DNA from: Alternaria dauci | Lineage: Eukaryota; Ascomycota; Dothideomycetes; Pleosporales; Pleosporaceae | Direction: 5' to 3' | Length of the DNA stretch: 64,000 bases | Assembly: GCF_042100115.1 (NCBI RefSeq) | Contig: NC_091274.1 | Coordinates: 1,984,001 to 2,048,000, forward strand | Part shown: piece by piece, positions 32,140-44,641 of the stretch | Layout of the letters: every line of letters begins with the position of its first letter | How positions within the stretch are numbered: position 1 is the stretch's first letter | Translations under genes and position numbers: made by a program | The notes under the pieces: generated by a model | The model's input: the letters and a program-made list of their open reading frames with translations, nothing else | Databases searched by the model: none | Told to the model about the DNA's origin: nothing

Positions 32140-33357
32140 CTATGACTGGTACATGTAATCGTACTCCTTCTTCAACCTCCCAAAGCCAATCCTCGGCTGG
32201 TAGTCCTCGACCTTGTCGGCACCAAAGTCGTAGACGGAGTAATATCTTTGTAGGAACGCAGTACCGACAAGCGCGAATCCGTACTGCTCGCTATCGTCAA
32301 ACGGCGGCATGCACTGTGCACCGGGCTTGGTAAACTCGTCACCTCGCAGAGTGAATGACACGTCATCTTCGGGAGCACCCTCACCAAGAGTCAGAGTGAC
32401 TGCCCACGATGCATTCAGATGCTGGCAGCCCATGCGCTCCTGGCCATTCACGAGCTTGGTTCGGTTCCAGCCAAGGTTGTAGTACATTGCGTCGACGATT
32501 TCTGTCGGAACGGAAAGGCGGCCAGCTCCGGTATCGAAAACAGCTCCGGCTGTAAACATTGGCCATGTCACGTTGGCCTTTGGGAATCTGCCCGGCGTCA
32601 CGGCGGTTGTGGGAAGACGACCGTTGTGAATGTCGATAGTGGCGTTTGGTGACGATGGGTTCTCTGCAACAAGTACGTTGACGCTCCTGAGTGGCGCCCG
32701 CCAGAGCTGGTATTCTGCCTCTTTCCTCAAGGGTGCGTAGGCCATCTCGCCATCCACATACTTGTCCTCATGGCTGCCACCAATGGTCAAAACACCATCT
32801 TGCTCGCCTTGATCCTTCAAGTTCGTTCCGTAAAACAGTCCAAAACGCGGAGCGTCCAGTTGGCCGTTCCACAGTAGTTGCTCCACCAAAGTTGTTGTGT
32901 TCTTCTCCGCGATGCTGGAAAAGCCCAAGCCGAGGAAACCGTCGGCGGTGATGAAGCGCCAGCTGCTTTGGTTGGCAGACAGGAAGGTCTGGTTCCACTC
33001 TAAGCCGCCGTCTGTAGTGCTAAAAACGTCCTGGACAGTGTCACCAGCGACGTCGCCGCCGAGGTACGGAATTGATGCGGGAATGCCAAGGTCGACGGAC
33101 GTTGATGAGGCAGACGCGTTGTACTTGACTCGTTCGTAGTCCGAAATCCTGCCATCCGGGCAAGAAGTCTCTGTGCAGTCGGTGTTGAGGACGAAAATCG
33201 TCGACGAGCCGGTATCGAACAACAAGCGGTGTTCTACGGCAGGTGTACCGATATCCAGCTTGACGCTGGAATAGCTGCCCCTAACGATAACAGGCAATTC
33301 AATTATGGACGCCGAGACGGTGGTGGCAAGGGCCAGGATATTTCTTATGTGAGCCAT
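32140..33357 (-). CDS. Secreted pepsin-like aspartic protease (A1 family)
   Basis: 405 residues, single exon. Residues 1-17 form a short hydrophobic signal peptide. Both catalytic motifs are intact: F-D-T-G-S-S (D48) and F-D-T-G-A-G (D275). A Cys pair (C61, C66) just after the first motif and several N-x-S/T sites fit a secreted, glycosylated enzyme. The propeptide region is short. No GPI-anchor-like hydrophobic C-terminus is seen, so it is likely released. It resembles the opsB/yapsin-like branch in the compact start, but the subfamily is not settled. The start is the first Met of the frame, directly before the signal peptide. Confidence 0.92.
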   Translation of the reverse strand: MAHIRNILALATTVSASIIELPVIVRGSYSSVKLDIGTPAVEHRLLFDTGSSTIFVLNTDCTETSCPDGRISDYERVKYNASASSTSVDLGIPASIPYLGGDVAGDTVQDVFSTTDGGLEWNQTFLSANQSSWRFITADGFLGLGFSSIAEKNTTTLVEQLLWNGQLDAPRFGLFYGTNLKDQGEQDGVLTIGGSHEDKYVDGEMAYAPLRKEAEYQLWRAPLRSVNVLVAENPSSPNATIDIHNGRLPTTAVTPGRFPKANVTWPMFTAGAVFDTGAGRLSVPTEIVDAMYYNLGWNRTKLVNGQERMGCQHLNASWAVTLTLGEGAPEDDVSFTLRGDEFTKPGAQCMPPFDDSEQYGFALVGTAFLQRYYSVYDFGADKVEDYQPRIGFGRLKKEYDYMYQS

Positions 33358-35365
33358 GATGGGAGACTGTGTATCGAGAAGTCAAGGTAGAATGTAGCGA
33401 ATATCAAGAGATGGGAAGCTCCTGATTTAGCAGATGGTACCTGGTCTTGCCATGGGTATATAGTGGAATTTGCGCGATTCAGTGCCATGGCATAATATCG
33501 TGTCTATTAGAGTACCTGCTCGGTGTTTCAACGGCCCGGTCTACGAGAGATGAACGTCGTGTTCTATTTTTAATCGAATGGTCTTCTGGAAAGCTTCAAG
33601 CCAGATGAGGCCTGCAGGCCGACGTGAGCCGGTCGAAACGAGGCGCGCTAAAGCCAGACAAGGTCTAGTCTTGATCGGTCGGCCCGGACATGGCCACGAG
33701 TGGCGCCGCTTCGCACGGGTAGGGCTGGCTGGCTGGACATGTCCTTGTCACCGCCCGATGACGATACCAAGCCAATCGCACCCGGTCATGCGCATATGAG
33801 GACATTACATCATCGAGGCAAGAATTATGTTCCCCGTAGCTGATCAATAGATGTCCAATGGGCGCAGACGCTGCTAGCGCGAAGAAACTGCTACGCAGTA
33901 AGCAGATCACGGGGCCGCGTAACTTCCGTGACTACAAATGTCCGAGTGATCCACCTGTCTTTTTCGCACAGCATGTGGGGCCGCATTATGCTTTCTGATC
34001 TTTGCAAGTAACATGTGTAAGGCGTTGTTCTTTACCCATTTTCTGGTAATCGCTTCAACGATGAACTCGGTATTGCCGTGAGTCGCTTTCTGCTTTTGTG
34101 GTTGAAAGAAAATGGCAAGCTTAGCTAGATATGGATTTCCAGAACATGAAACCATTTGATGACGGGCTTGTATGAGTGATTTGCTCGGATGGAGGCGCTG
34201 GGTAGATGAAGTCGCTGGGAGGCGCGCGGGAAACAGACGCGTTGGAGCATACACACAATGTAGAGCGCCTTGCAATGGAATTGCGAGTATCGCTCTGTTG
34301 ACGTCCTCGGAGGGTTTGCCAGCGCCATTGAGACGTTAGGGTGTGAATTCCACCCAGGTCAATCATATACTGAATCCCTACCTTGCTTGTTCAGCATGCT
34401 CATCAACCCTTTGGCTGGCGAGGTACCAGGCTCTGCTCATTGATGCGACATGCGTACCCGCACTTTCGGCCAGCATGTATCGAATCTTGAGAACAGAGAC
34501 GGTATGCGTGACCAAGTGAAGGGAAGGAGTTCTCCGTTCTCGATAGAACGATGCAGACCACTGAGACATTTATCCAGTGAGAGACGAAGCTCGAGACAGT
34601 ATGTGCGGTACAGGTTGTGCTGGCTGTCGCAGAGTACCATAGCCAATGACGTTTGACAGGGTTCCAAGTTTGGTGTTTCATCGCTTGCGGAAGTACGGAA
34701 TACGGCCGTAGCGTCGGGTTGGGAAACGACAAGCCAGCTATGCGAACGCACGATGCCGTCAGTATAACGAGGGAGTGTGTCAAGAAGGTGGCCGCAGAGA
34801 GGGTGATGTGTGCGGTGGTTCGAAAAGGACCGAGCCGCATCTCCTTTTTGTAGTGAACAGGCTAGCGCGTGAGACGTTTCAGAGCAAGGCAGGGGCATGC
34901 GTTCGGGGAAGGACAAGCAAAGGACACCCAAATCATTCACCCTCGTGTGGCCAGCGTCACGATCACGACTTCAGCATCCACGGCGTGCCCCTCACTGGCA
35001 GCGACACACCCGTGGCCCTTATTGCTTTTCCCTTTGATTGTCTCGCGCTCTCTCGGCCGCGTCCCTCGCATGTCCCCGTAGACTCGCGTCCCATTCTCCG
35101 CACCACGACCAGTGGCACAGCCGCTCCTTGCTCCAGACACGCCCGCCCCGAGAAGGCATGCGAAACTGCCTGACGCTCTTACCGGACCACACACGCGGCT
35201 GATTCTCTGCTCTTTGCATTCGCTGTATTCCCACGGCAACTCGGGTCGCGCTACGACGTCCCTGCGCAGGTTGACCCAGCCACCGATTGCGCCTCGTCTT
35301 ACTTGGCCATTCCTCCCAACCGACATCTCCAATCGTCCACCGCGCGCGCAGAGGAATGAGCTAGG
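33358..35365. other. 2-kb intergenic region, divergent promoters of protease and SH3 gene
   Basis: Short open frames occur on both strands but none has recognisable domains, splice support or a consistent codon pattern. GC content rises toward 35 kb, where pyrimidine-rich stretches typical of an ascomycete 5' leader precede the SH3 gene. I see no RNA gene or repeat. Confidence 0.55.
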
Positions 35366-38300
35366 ATGACGCGACCCCATATTATCAGAGCAGGTACGGC
35401 GGCATGCACTGGGTGCGCACTTCGCCGTGCGCCGGCTAACGCAAGTGTCTAGACACCATCGACCTGCAGGACAAAACATCGCCCACCGCCAAGGACCACT
35501 CCCACCAGCCCCAGCACCCGGCGCCTCTTGGAATTGGCCCAGCAGCGCCCCATCAGCAGGCGGCCATACGGCAAGTCGAGGAGGAGCGCAACTCGGAAGA
35601 GGCGCGTCTCCAGAATGCGTGGGGTGACGCTGGCAGCCAGCTGCGAGAGGATCCCGGCTCCGATGACGACTGCACGGTAACGAACAACGCCAATAGGCAC
35701 AATGGCACGCAGCAAGACGAGCAGGCTGAACGGCTGAACGGCGGCACATCTGCCGACAACGACGATGCCGACATGCACGATGCCGACGAGGACGACATGG
35801 ACGACGACATGATGGACAAGATCTCGAGCTCGCCCTCGATAGACGATGGTCGGTATTCTCTACCTTTTCACCCGTTTACCAACACGCCCATTCATTTTCC
35901 TATTTCTGTCGACAATCTCACGCCCAGGGATCGGCCTACATCGATCCCCATTTCTTTACCATTTCCTTTACACCCAGAAACAAAGTCAACGGAGCATCAT
36001 CTTGGTGAGTATTCCTGGACAAGGGCCACCACGGCACCGGACAACGACAACGAGCTACACGCGGAGGTGGGTACCAGTCCGACGACGAAACGATTGAGGG
36101 CGTTCCAATGTCGTATTGAGTCAAGAGAGGACAGCCAGGCATCACTAATATCCGAATTGGACGAGGAGCAGGTCAAACGCATGCTGGAACCGATTGACCG
36201 TACCCTCCTGGACACGCCGGATGACCCTTTCCTGGATCCTGCCCCGAGTCCACCCCGAACGACAAACGGCACCCCTCCACCCAAGGATGGGCAACCCGAA
36301 GACGAAGACGAACATGACTCCTGGACTACCGACAGTGACGCCGACTCTTGGGACGCAGATCTGGATCAAGACAATGATGATGCTTCCAATGACGTCTCTT
36401 TTTCTAATGACCCCAGGTTTATCGACTCAGGGTGGGGAGGCGAATGCTTACGAGAAATAGAAGATATCGACTTCGAATTTGTCTACGCCCTGCACACATT
36501 CGTCGCGACCGTCGAAGGTCAGGCAAACGCAACCAAAGGTGACACCATGGTGTTACTCGACGATAGTAACAGCTACTGGTGGCTGGTACGAGTTGTCAAG
36601 GACAACAGCATCGGTAGGCCTCCGCCGCCAAATCTCCCGCCATCTCTGACTCAACCTGCAGGTTACTTGCCCGCCGAACACATCGAGACCCCGACAGAAC
36701 GCCTAGCCCGCCTCAACAAGCATAGAAACATAGACCTCTCCGCAACCATGCTTGGTGACACCGCCGAGAAATCCAAAAACCCGCTCAAGAAGGCCATGCG
36801 ACGAAGGAATGCCAAAACCGTACAATTCGCCCCACCTACTTACGTCGAAGCCTCCGACTACGACTACTCGTCCGACGAGGGCGAGGGTGAACTCTTCGGT
36901 GGCCCAGAGCCAAAGCAGTTACAGCAGCAGCAGCAAGCAGCAACACAGGACGGAGATGGTACTCAAGAAGAGAACCTCCAGGTACAACCACTCAAGGTGA
37001 ACGGTGCGAAGAAGGATGGCCAAACTGAGGGTGATGCACGAAGCTCAAGCGAGGAGTCTGCGAAACGATCAGACGATCGAGAAAGGGGAAGTGAGGAAGC
37101 GGTAGATCGACCTTTGGATCCCAAAGTTTCTCGCAATGGTACGCTACGCAACACAGACTCTTTCTTCAAAGATGAAAACACCGAAACACGCAAGATTACA
37201 CTCACTCCTAACCTGCTTCGCGACGACTCAAGTACATCGACTACCGGTTCTCGCGAGCGTGGGCCTAGCCTGGAGAGTCTGGAAAAGAACGGTTTCGCGG
37301 ACAAAGTCAAGGACGACAAGAAGAAGAAAGAGAAGAAGTCGGGTATGCTCAGTGGACTCTTCAAGCGCAAGGACAGGAAGGGCAAAGGTGCACAAGACTC
37401 AATGGACAGCGACATCGAGAAGCCGGAAGAAGCGGATCGCAGCTCGCCACAATCAAAACCGTCCGACGAACTTGCAGAACGATCGTCAGCTGAACCAGCG
37501 ACAGCTCCAGCGCCTGTGAGACAATTGAGTAAGCCCAAGGTCCACAGGAGTCACCGAGACGATTCACCGCAAAAGACAAAAGGCATCCTGAAGACTGAAA
37601 GCCCGACCGAACTGAGCGCTGAACCAGATGTCGAATTGGAGAATGTTAACAACCAACCAGCTGCACAACAATCTACCTCGACTATGCGTCTGGTATCACC
37701 CGAACAAGATGAAGAAAGCAAGTCATCGGTGGAAGAGCAGACCAGGTCCCCAGACTCAACTTCCAACAGTACAACCTCAAGAAACCCATTCAGTAATATG
37801 ATGAAGCCTCACCAAGAGGGAGAGGTCAAGCGCGAAAAGGTTACAAAGGCGAGACAACGTGTGCAACTGGATGATTTCGATTCGGATGAAAGCAGTGATC
37901 CTTTTGCGGACCCTGATGCTCAGGACAAGCAGGGGGAAACTGAGAATGTAGAGTCTACAGGCCGTCTTTCCGAGTCGCCAGTGCACGTCTCCGCAGCAGA
38001 TGTACAGTCCTCGCAAAAGGGAACCATTGCAGACAGGGAAAAAGAGTCGGAATCTCACCACGCTCCAGGCTTGTCTACTGACAGCTCAAGCCAAGAAACC
38101 AGCTCGCCTGTATCAACGCCTACGCCTGACGACAGCCCCATGAAGACTATTCCCGAAAACAATGCCCTTTCGACCTTCAGGTCTGATAACAAGTCATCGC
38201 CCATGCATTATGCATCTGAACCGGCTGGCCCTCCGCCTTCAAGACCAGCACCTATCCCTACCAAAGATCGCGAACCTTCGCCTCCGGTATCTTCCGAAAG

Positions 38301-38601
38301 CACAATGCTTTCTGCGTGGTCCGACGCCTCGCTTCGTGCCTACCTGGATGACGGTAGCGAGATCCGCGACATGCTTGTTGTTATTAATGATACCACGGGT
38401 GTTGTACCAGTCGGCCGTGATCATCCCCTCATGAAGGACTATCTCGCTGAAGAGACTAAGACCATGCAAGGCTTGAGTGGCGAATTGGACCGTCTGCTCC
38501 ATGGTCTTATGGAGAAGCGTATGAAGAGAGCAGGCAGTGGTGCTAGCACCGCACGCAGCACCAGCGCAAACGGGAGTTTGAGGGCGGGGTCTAGATTTTA
38601 G
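35366..38601 (+). CDS. SH3-domain cell-polarity protein, Bud14/Tea4 type
   Basis: Model of 1042 residues in three exons (35366-35393, 35453-36613, 36662-38601). Intron 1 (59 bp) has a CTAAC branch; intron 2 (48 bp) splits the SH3 domain and restores S-I-G-Y-L-P. Exon 1 encodes only M-T-R-P-H-I-I-R-A-D, so a start at the later ATG 35773 would drop 116 residues that are open and in frame. The SH3 (A-L-H-T-F-V-A through Y-W-W-L-V-R to Y-L-P-A-E-H-I) is followed by a conserved stretch (T-E-R-L-A-R-L-N-K-H). The rest is acidic, Ser-rich and disordered with a short Gln run. Bud14/Tea4 proteins bind type-1 phosphatase and control polarised growth and formins (family knowledge). The low-complexity piece 35849-36460 might hide another intron. 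Confidence 0.85.
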
Positions 38602-39335
38602 ATGCACGTTTATTGTAAGTCGTATCTCTTTTGCGTCTTTTGGTATACCCTAGGGATTGTTTCTCTTTTCTCTTCACTGGCGCTTTTGGGAACTGTGGTA
38701 CGCATCATGTGGAAACGAAATCTTGGGAGACCTTTTGGAGGTTTGGTCGGATTGGAATCACCTTCTTGTCCTCTTCTGATACCTTTTTCTTTTCCTTACT
38801 GGCTCTATCTCGTCTGGTCTGCATTGTTCGCTCGCTGCGCGAAACGTGTATTCTTTGTAAGAAGCCCTGGTGGTGGCTTGTTTATATTCTCACAACTGTC
38901 TCTAATACCCTCTTGATTGCTCTGTCGTAGCGCTCGTTTTCTATTGCGTTCTCCTTGTTGGTATCTTGGAAGTAGCTCTGCTGCTGTCAGCAGCATAGAC
39001 GCGCTTTTACTTTCTTTGGGCACGGCGTTGTACTCCTAGCATTTGTATGCAAACATATACCCCCTGTGGGGGTTCGCGATACTCATTTCCCAGATGTTGA
39101 TGTTCCCTGAGATGCCAATGAGTTCCTCAGTAGTGATGCGCCCGAGCTTTTGCTGCTGCAGATATCAGTGGATTCTGAACAATGATATATGTGACTAGTA
39201 AGATCTCATCAAAGAGATATCGTATGCCCATAACAATGCAAAAATCTCAAATTTGCACCATGAAAGACGAATTTTGACAATTTTTTAGATAATTGACATT
39301 CGTCAAGGTGCCTCCCATCTCTATGCGTATTGTTC
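38602..39335. other. Intergenic, convergent 3' ends
   Basis: 734 bases between the SH3 gene and the transporter, T-rich after the SH3 stop. No further gene or repeat is recognised. Confidence 0.55.
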
Positions 39336-41220
39336 TCATACTTTCATCACTTCTGTCTGCAACGCCTTCATAGGCTTCTCATCGAACGCTGCAGCCTCAG
39401 CCTCGTCAAGCCCCAAACTTTGTGCAATGTTGTACAACCTTGTCTTTTCCTCATGTGCAGTGCTATCACCAAAAACAGCGTCCATTTCTTCCAAGCTCTT
39501 GCCCCTCGTCTCAGGAATCAAAAACCATGTGAACGCGAAAGCAATCAAAGCGAAAGCGGCGAAGAAGATGTATGTGCCGAAACCAATGGTCTCGAGCATG
39601 TCCGGCGTGACAAGACCGATGATAAAGTTGCACATCCATGTCGATGAAGTAGTCAGAGACATGGCCTTTGACCGGTTACCAATGTTGTAAATCTCCGAGG
39701 GTAGGACCCAGCCGATTGGTGCCCATGAGTACGAGAAGTTTACGTCGTAGATGTAGATGAATGCAATGCCTGTCCAGCCGGCTGCGGGGTGGTCTTTGAG
39801 CGTTGATCCGTAACCGCCAATGACACCGCCAACGATCAAGAGAGAAATACAAGTACCAGCGGCACCGCAGAGGAGAAGGGGCCGGCGACCGATCTTATCG
39901 ATGAGGAACAGAGCTGGAAGCGTGGACAGCGTGTTTACGATTCCGTACACACCTGTTGCAAGCAAACCAGTGGTCTTGCCAGAAAGACCCAACTGCGAAA
40001 ATATCGTGGGTGCGTAGTAGATTATCGCCTGACAAGGTTGTTAGCCTGCTATCCATATCAAGTAATGCGCGTACTCGGAAACATACATTACACCCGATAA
40101 ACTGCTGGAAGAACATGACACAGCAGCCAATAGCCGTGCGCTTGAAGGACGGCCAGGTGGAGAAAAGGGTCGAATAGCCAGCAAGGTACAATGACACGCC
40201 GGACTTGCCAGGGAACTTCTCACGGTTGTATTGCTCTTCGAACATGACTTCGGCCTTGATAGAAAGATACTCCTTCTGTAGTAGCTCATCAGTAGGATCG
40301 GTGCGACGAACTCGGGCCAGCGCTCGGACACCAGCTTCCTCGTTGTCACGCATGCAGTAGTATCGAGGTGATTCGGGGAAGAAAAGCATGCCGAAACCGA
40401 GAACGAGACCAGGGAATATTTGAATCGCAAAAGGTACGCGCCATGCGGCATCGCTTTGACCGGTGCAGCCGTCAGGGCCAACATCGTTTCGCGGGTCGAA
40501 AGCAGGCTCGGCTGCAGTGCCACCGGTATAGGCAATGTCAGGCGCGCAGCGTACGCCTCCGATGTATTGAGTTCCAAATTCTAGCCAGTAGGATACGAGG
40601 ATACCGAGCGTGATGGAGAGCTGCTGAAGGACAACCAGAGTGCCTCTGATGCCGGCAGTGGAAACCTCACTCATGTACATTGGAACAATCATCGTCAACA
40701 TGCCAACAGCGAAACCAGCAATTGCGCGACCTAGATATGATTTTTAGCACAGAATACAATCATAGTTCTCAAAGTGTTTCATACCTGCAAAAGCCATTGG
40801 AATATTTACTGCACCAGCTTGGAGTGCGGAGCCGACAGTGAAGATAACGACAGCTATAATTATAGACCCTTTACGACCCAAGCGGTCGGCTACTGGCCCG
40901 TTGACGAGAGATCCGAACCAAGCGGCAAGCAGTAATGTTGAGACGAACCAACCCTTGAAGGAACTGTCTGTATAGATTCTGGGGAAGGATGCGGCAAAAG
41001 ACTCCATGGTAAGCACACCGGAGACGACACCTTGATCGTAACCGAAGAGAAAACCACCAAGAGAAGCAAACTATGTATGTTAGCTGAAACTGTAGGCAAA
41101 GAAAGATTCATTCCAGCTTACCGCGGACAGACCGAGAAGGTATGGGTTTTGTCTTAGCTCCTTGTAGACACCGATCTTTGGCGCAGCGCCAGTGGCAGTA
41201 ACATCATGAACCGAGGTCAT
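39336..41220 (-). CDS. MFS sugar porter
   Basis: 573 residues in four exons on the minus strand: 41220-41122, 41070-40785, 40730-40087, 40028-39336. All introns are GT-AG, 51, 54 and 58 bp, and the sum is in frame. The sugar-porter family marks are present: D-R-x-G-R-K after TM2, P-E-S-P-R-Y-Y at the end of TM6, Q-Q-F-I-G-C-N in TM7, and P-E-T-R-G-K-S-L-E-E-M-D after TM12. A loop with several Cys and Pro residues (C-A-P-D...D-G-C) lies between TM5 and TM6, as in fungal quinate/monosaccharide carriers. The substrate is not clear. The protein would sit in the plasma membrane as a proton-coupled importer. It is divergent from the kinase gene, sharing a 450-bp promoter region. Confidence 0.92.
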
Positions 41221-41670
41221 ATCTGCGGTAGTACTGGTGTGTCTGCCAACGTTGGGCTCGAAGGAGTGAGGTACGATATAAGCAGTGGCAGTACCTCATG
41301 CTTATATACCCTTGGTGCACATATCAAAAATTCATGAGTATAACTGGAATCGGACAGTCTCGGAGTACAGTAGTCCGACCCCACGATTCTCCATGTATCT
41401 GCACCGTTAGCCGTGTATATGATGCGGATTCCCCGCGTGCCCACATGGTAAAGTTGCCTGATTCAGGTGTGGAAACTGGGGCTCCAGCATGACTTGTGCT
41501 CGGAGGTTTGTGGTCCGAAATCCACAACGCGAACGTGATCTTTAGATCATTGCATGCCGCACGTAACACCGTAGAACTTTTCGCTTTCTGCTACATCTAT
41601 CTTTTCGGACTTCTGAACATTTTCGTAGTCTATTGAGACCTCTGTTCAATCTTTCGCAAGACAATCAGCA
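41221..41670. other. Divergent promoter region, transporter / kinase
   Basis: 450 bases between divergent starts. Paired CGG/CCG-like elements for a Zn2Cys6 factor were not clearly visible. No RNA gene seen. Confidence 0.5.
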
Positions 41671-42481
41671 ATGGCAGACAAATCCAGCAAGGACGCCTTG
41701 CGTGCAGCCATTCTTGATTTGGCCAAGCGCACGGAAAACCTTCTGTCTCGCCAAGCATCCGATCCCAGTCGTCGCATGCTTGTTGCGCTTGCAGGCGTGC
41801 CAGGCGCGGGGAAGTCAACGGTATCTGATGCGCTCATCACCGAGCTTGCTGCCCGAGGCAACAAAGATGTTGCTGTTGTACCAATGGTAGGAGCCGATTC
41901 CAATCAATGACGTAGTCTCTCTAACAATTGCTAGGACGGCTTCCACTACACGCGGGAAGTCTTGTCCACATTTGAGGATGCCGAAGTAGCATTCAAAAGA
42001 CGTGGAGCGCCATTCACGTTCGATGCGAAGGCGTGCGTAACTCTGGTCAAGGCACTCAAAGAAGCTGCTGTTACCAAGGATGGCGAAGCCGACATCTGCA
42101 TCACTGCGCCTAGCTTTGACCATGCTGCCAAAGATCCAGTGCCAGAAGCCATTAAGATATCCTCTCGCACACGACTCGTGATTATCGAAGGTAATTATAC
42201 GCTTCTGAGACAGAATCCATGGGATCAAATTGCAGAAGTGTGTGACGAAAGGTTGGTGACATCTGTGAACGTTGCTCCAGGAGCGCATGTTGACATTGAG
42301 TAGATGGTTTGTCGATGCGCCTGTAGAGACTGTCCGCACACGTCTGGCGCAACGTCACCTTGCCGCCGGTATCGAAACTTCCATGTCAGCTGCTATTGCA
42401 AGAGCGGAAGAAAACGACATTCCAAATGGCGAACTCATACGGTCCTTGCTGGTAACACCCGACGTGGTTATTGAAAACTGA
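41671..42481 (+). CDS. P-loop kinase of the uridine kinase / phosphoribulokinase class
   Basis: 236 residues in three exons (41671-41886, 41935-42251, 42304-42481) with introns of 48 and 52 bp. The Walker A motif is G-V-P-G-A-G-K-S-T (42-50). The substrate-binding D-G-F-H-Y (73-77) opens exon 2, and a Walker B-like R-L-V-I-I-E-G-N-Y precedes W-F-V-D-A-P at the exon 2-3 join. This set is typical of small-molecule kinases of the uridine kinase-like group, including yeast Yfh7 and bacterial FrcK-like sugar kinases. The phosphorylated substrate cannot be told from sequence. It lies between a sugar porter and a Zn2Cys6 factor, which makes a sugar or nucleoside role plausible but unproven. Confidence 0.85.
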
Positions 42482-42512
42482 GCGACTGCTGCTTTTCCAA
42501 TTGACGTTCACT

Positions 42513-44641
42513 TCAGAATCCGGATGTCGTAAAATCCCAATCAAAAGAGTTGAACAACTCATTGGACTCAATGGACCAGGGAAATGTACTCAATGCGTCT
42601 TTGGAAAGCTCCAGATCTTGCAGTCCGCCTGAACTCAACTCGCCATCAGAAACGACTTGGTCGAGAATAGCTACGCAACGTGCTGACAGTGAATCCCCGA
42701 CAAGCCGTTCGCGAAAAGTGGTTCTAGCCAAGCGAACGTCGTCGTGCCAAGTCGTGGTCTCCTCAGCCCGCGGAAAGCTGATGATGCATAGCGTTATTAC
42801 GAGTGCCGCATGAAAGAGGAAATATCTACAGAATGATCAGTGTGAAAATTCACTTTGTTAATCAAGATGATGCACTCACGTCGCGTACCAACCCTCGAGT
42901 CTATTCAATTCCTGCATCGAATATTGATGTATCGAGACAACTGTAGAATGCGCCGCTTCGAGACATATTCGTTTACAGTCTTCTTGGGTTGATTGCGTAG
43001 CTTGATCCGGTATTTGCCCTCGCTCGGAGATCGCTCGGCGCAGTAGAATCTGGCGGAATATAATGATCTTGAGGTTCCAAAATCTCCACCACAGCCGGGA
43101 CCGTGCAAACATATACCACTGGGCTGACGAGCTAGGCGATTGGGATAACTGAAAGTATGAAGGAACCGTATGTGTCCACGCATCCATAGAGCTGTTCAAA
43201 GCGAGCGCGGCCTCAGCGGAGAGCCCGGGCTCAGCTAGCAGTTTGTTCGAAATGTAGTTTGTCTGCAAGTGGAAACTACTCTGTGCTCTTAGTGACGAGT
43301 AGATGGTAGGCTCGTCAACTTCATTAGGGAGCGTTACAGTCTGTGGCGTGAGCGACTAGCATCGGTCAGTCCCAAAGCGTCTACGTAACCTCCACTGGGT
43401 AATCATACCTCATCTTTAATGTTCAGTACTGAATGAACATCCATTGTCTCCTGGTCGGGTAACATTATTGCACGGCCGAAAGTTGTCGAAGCTCCACTAT
43501 CAAAGATGTACAGGCCCCACCATACTCTTCGTCTTGTCTCGCGTTCGATCAGGGTAATGTTCCAGTGAGGAAGTTCTCTATGAAGTGCCAGACTTAGCGC
43601 TGTACGAACTGCGAGACCCAGTAGATTCCATCCCGTGTTTGGACTGTTACGTTTCTGACTAAGGTTGCTCAGAAGTATAAGCGCTTGTACAGATGTCAAG
43701 CTGGCGGCTTCGAACACCGACTCTTCTTGACCTAATGTCAAGGCTCGACGGTACAGGTAGTCTTCCAAGCCGATCTGGTCATTGTTCAATGTCCACGCAC
43801 CGAGTGCTATAATTGCGTGAGAGAGCATGTTCCACGACTTTTTGGAAGGTCGCGGAACGACCTCATGGTATTGAGCACGAAATGTTGCCTCATGGACGAA
43901 GGGGTAGACAACGTGGTAGTTGGCAAAGTAGGCATCGATCAAGCTTGATGATAATTGCGTCGTAAGAGCTGCGTGTGAGATGTGTGATGATGCTAACACG
44001 TTCCGGAAAGACATAGACGGGGTCGCCAGATTGGGCTGAGGTCGAGCGACGGACTGATGCAAAAAGCCGGCCCAGTCAAGCAAGCACCGAAGAAAAACTA
44101 CGCCAGAAGTCGACCCTACATTGGTTTAGTTTTGTTTGCTGATGTCTGAATGAAGCAACTGACCAAGATAACCTACACCAGTTGGCTCAACCGATAGGGC
44201 GGCCATGCCATCTGTCAACCCATCCACGTTGACATCTTCTTCAACCCAATTAAAGCCATCAACGTTGTTTGGTACAGCCTCAGGAAGTGCGGGCTCATGT
44301 GTACTTGAGTTGGTACTGCCTTGCGGGCTTAGAGCTACCTCGGGCGTTTGGGACTGTATGACTGATCGCGCAGTACCAGCCACGTTGGAAGATGACAGTA
44401 GATCTTCGACATCGACGCCAGGCAACAATTGCGTGACCAGTGACTCCAAACTGTGCAGGCGCTTCTCTACGCTCGTCAGGTAGGCCCTGGTTAAGGGTGA
44501 TCTAGCGACTTTGCCGCTGTAATGGCAGTGCGAACTGCTATGGGCGCAGGAAGTGCAGATGGGCGCATCTTTCGAGCACTTTAGCTTCTTTGCGCGGCAG
44601 CGATCGCATGAGAGAGCATCTCGTGGTCTTCGGTGCTCCAT
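42513..44641 (-). CDS. Zn2Cys6 transcription factor with fungal-specific middle homology region
   Basis: Model of 657 residues in four exons: 44641-44164, 44115-43409, 43355-42880, 42825-42513; introns of 48, 53 and 54 bp, all GT-AG and in frame. The zinc cluster is C12-x2-C15-x6-C22-x6-C29-x2-C32-x6-C39, followed by a linker helix and short coiled coil (V-E-K-R-L-H-S-L-E-S-L). The fungal_trans region follows with Y-F-A-N-Y-H-V-V-Y-P-F-V-H. A hydrophobic stretch opens exon 4, as in many members. The frame is open upstream to 44860, but I chose 44641 because the Met lies 11 residues before the first zinc Cys, the usual spacing. Its stop is 31 bp from the kinase stop. Confidence 0.85.

Noticed and set aside
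33578..35349. Many short frames on both strands between the protease and the SH3 gene
   Set aside because: No domains, overlapping in conflicting frames; GC-rich DNA gives chance open frames.
35849..36460. A further intron in the SH3 gene
   Set aside because: The stretch is open and acidic in the same frame; candidate GT sites exist but nothing forces splicing, so I kept it coding and noted the doubt.
39336..44641. Secondary-metabolite gene cluster
   Set aside because: No polyketide synthase, NRPS, terpene cyclase or other backbone enzyme is present in the window.
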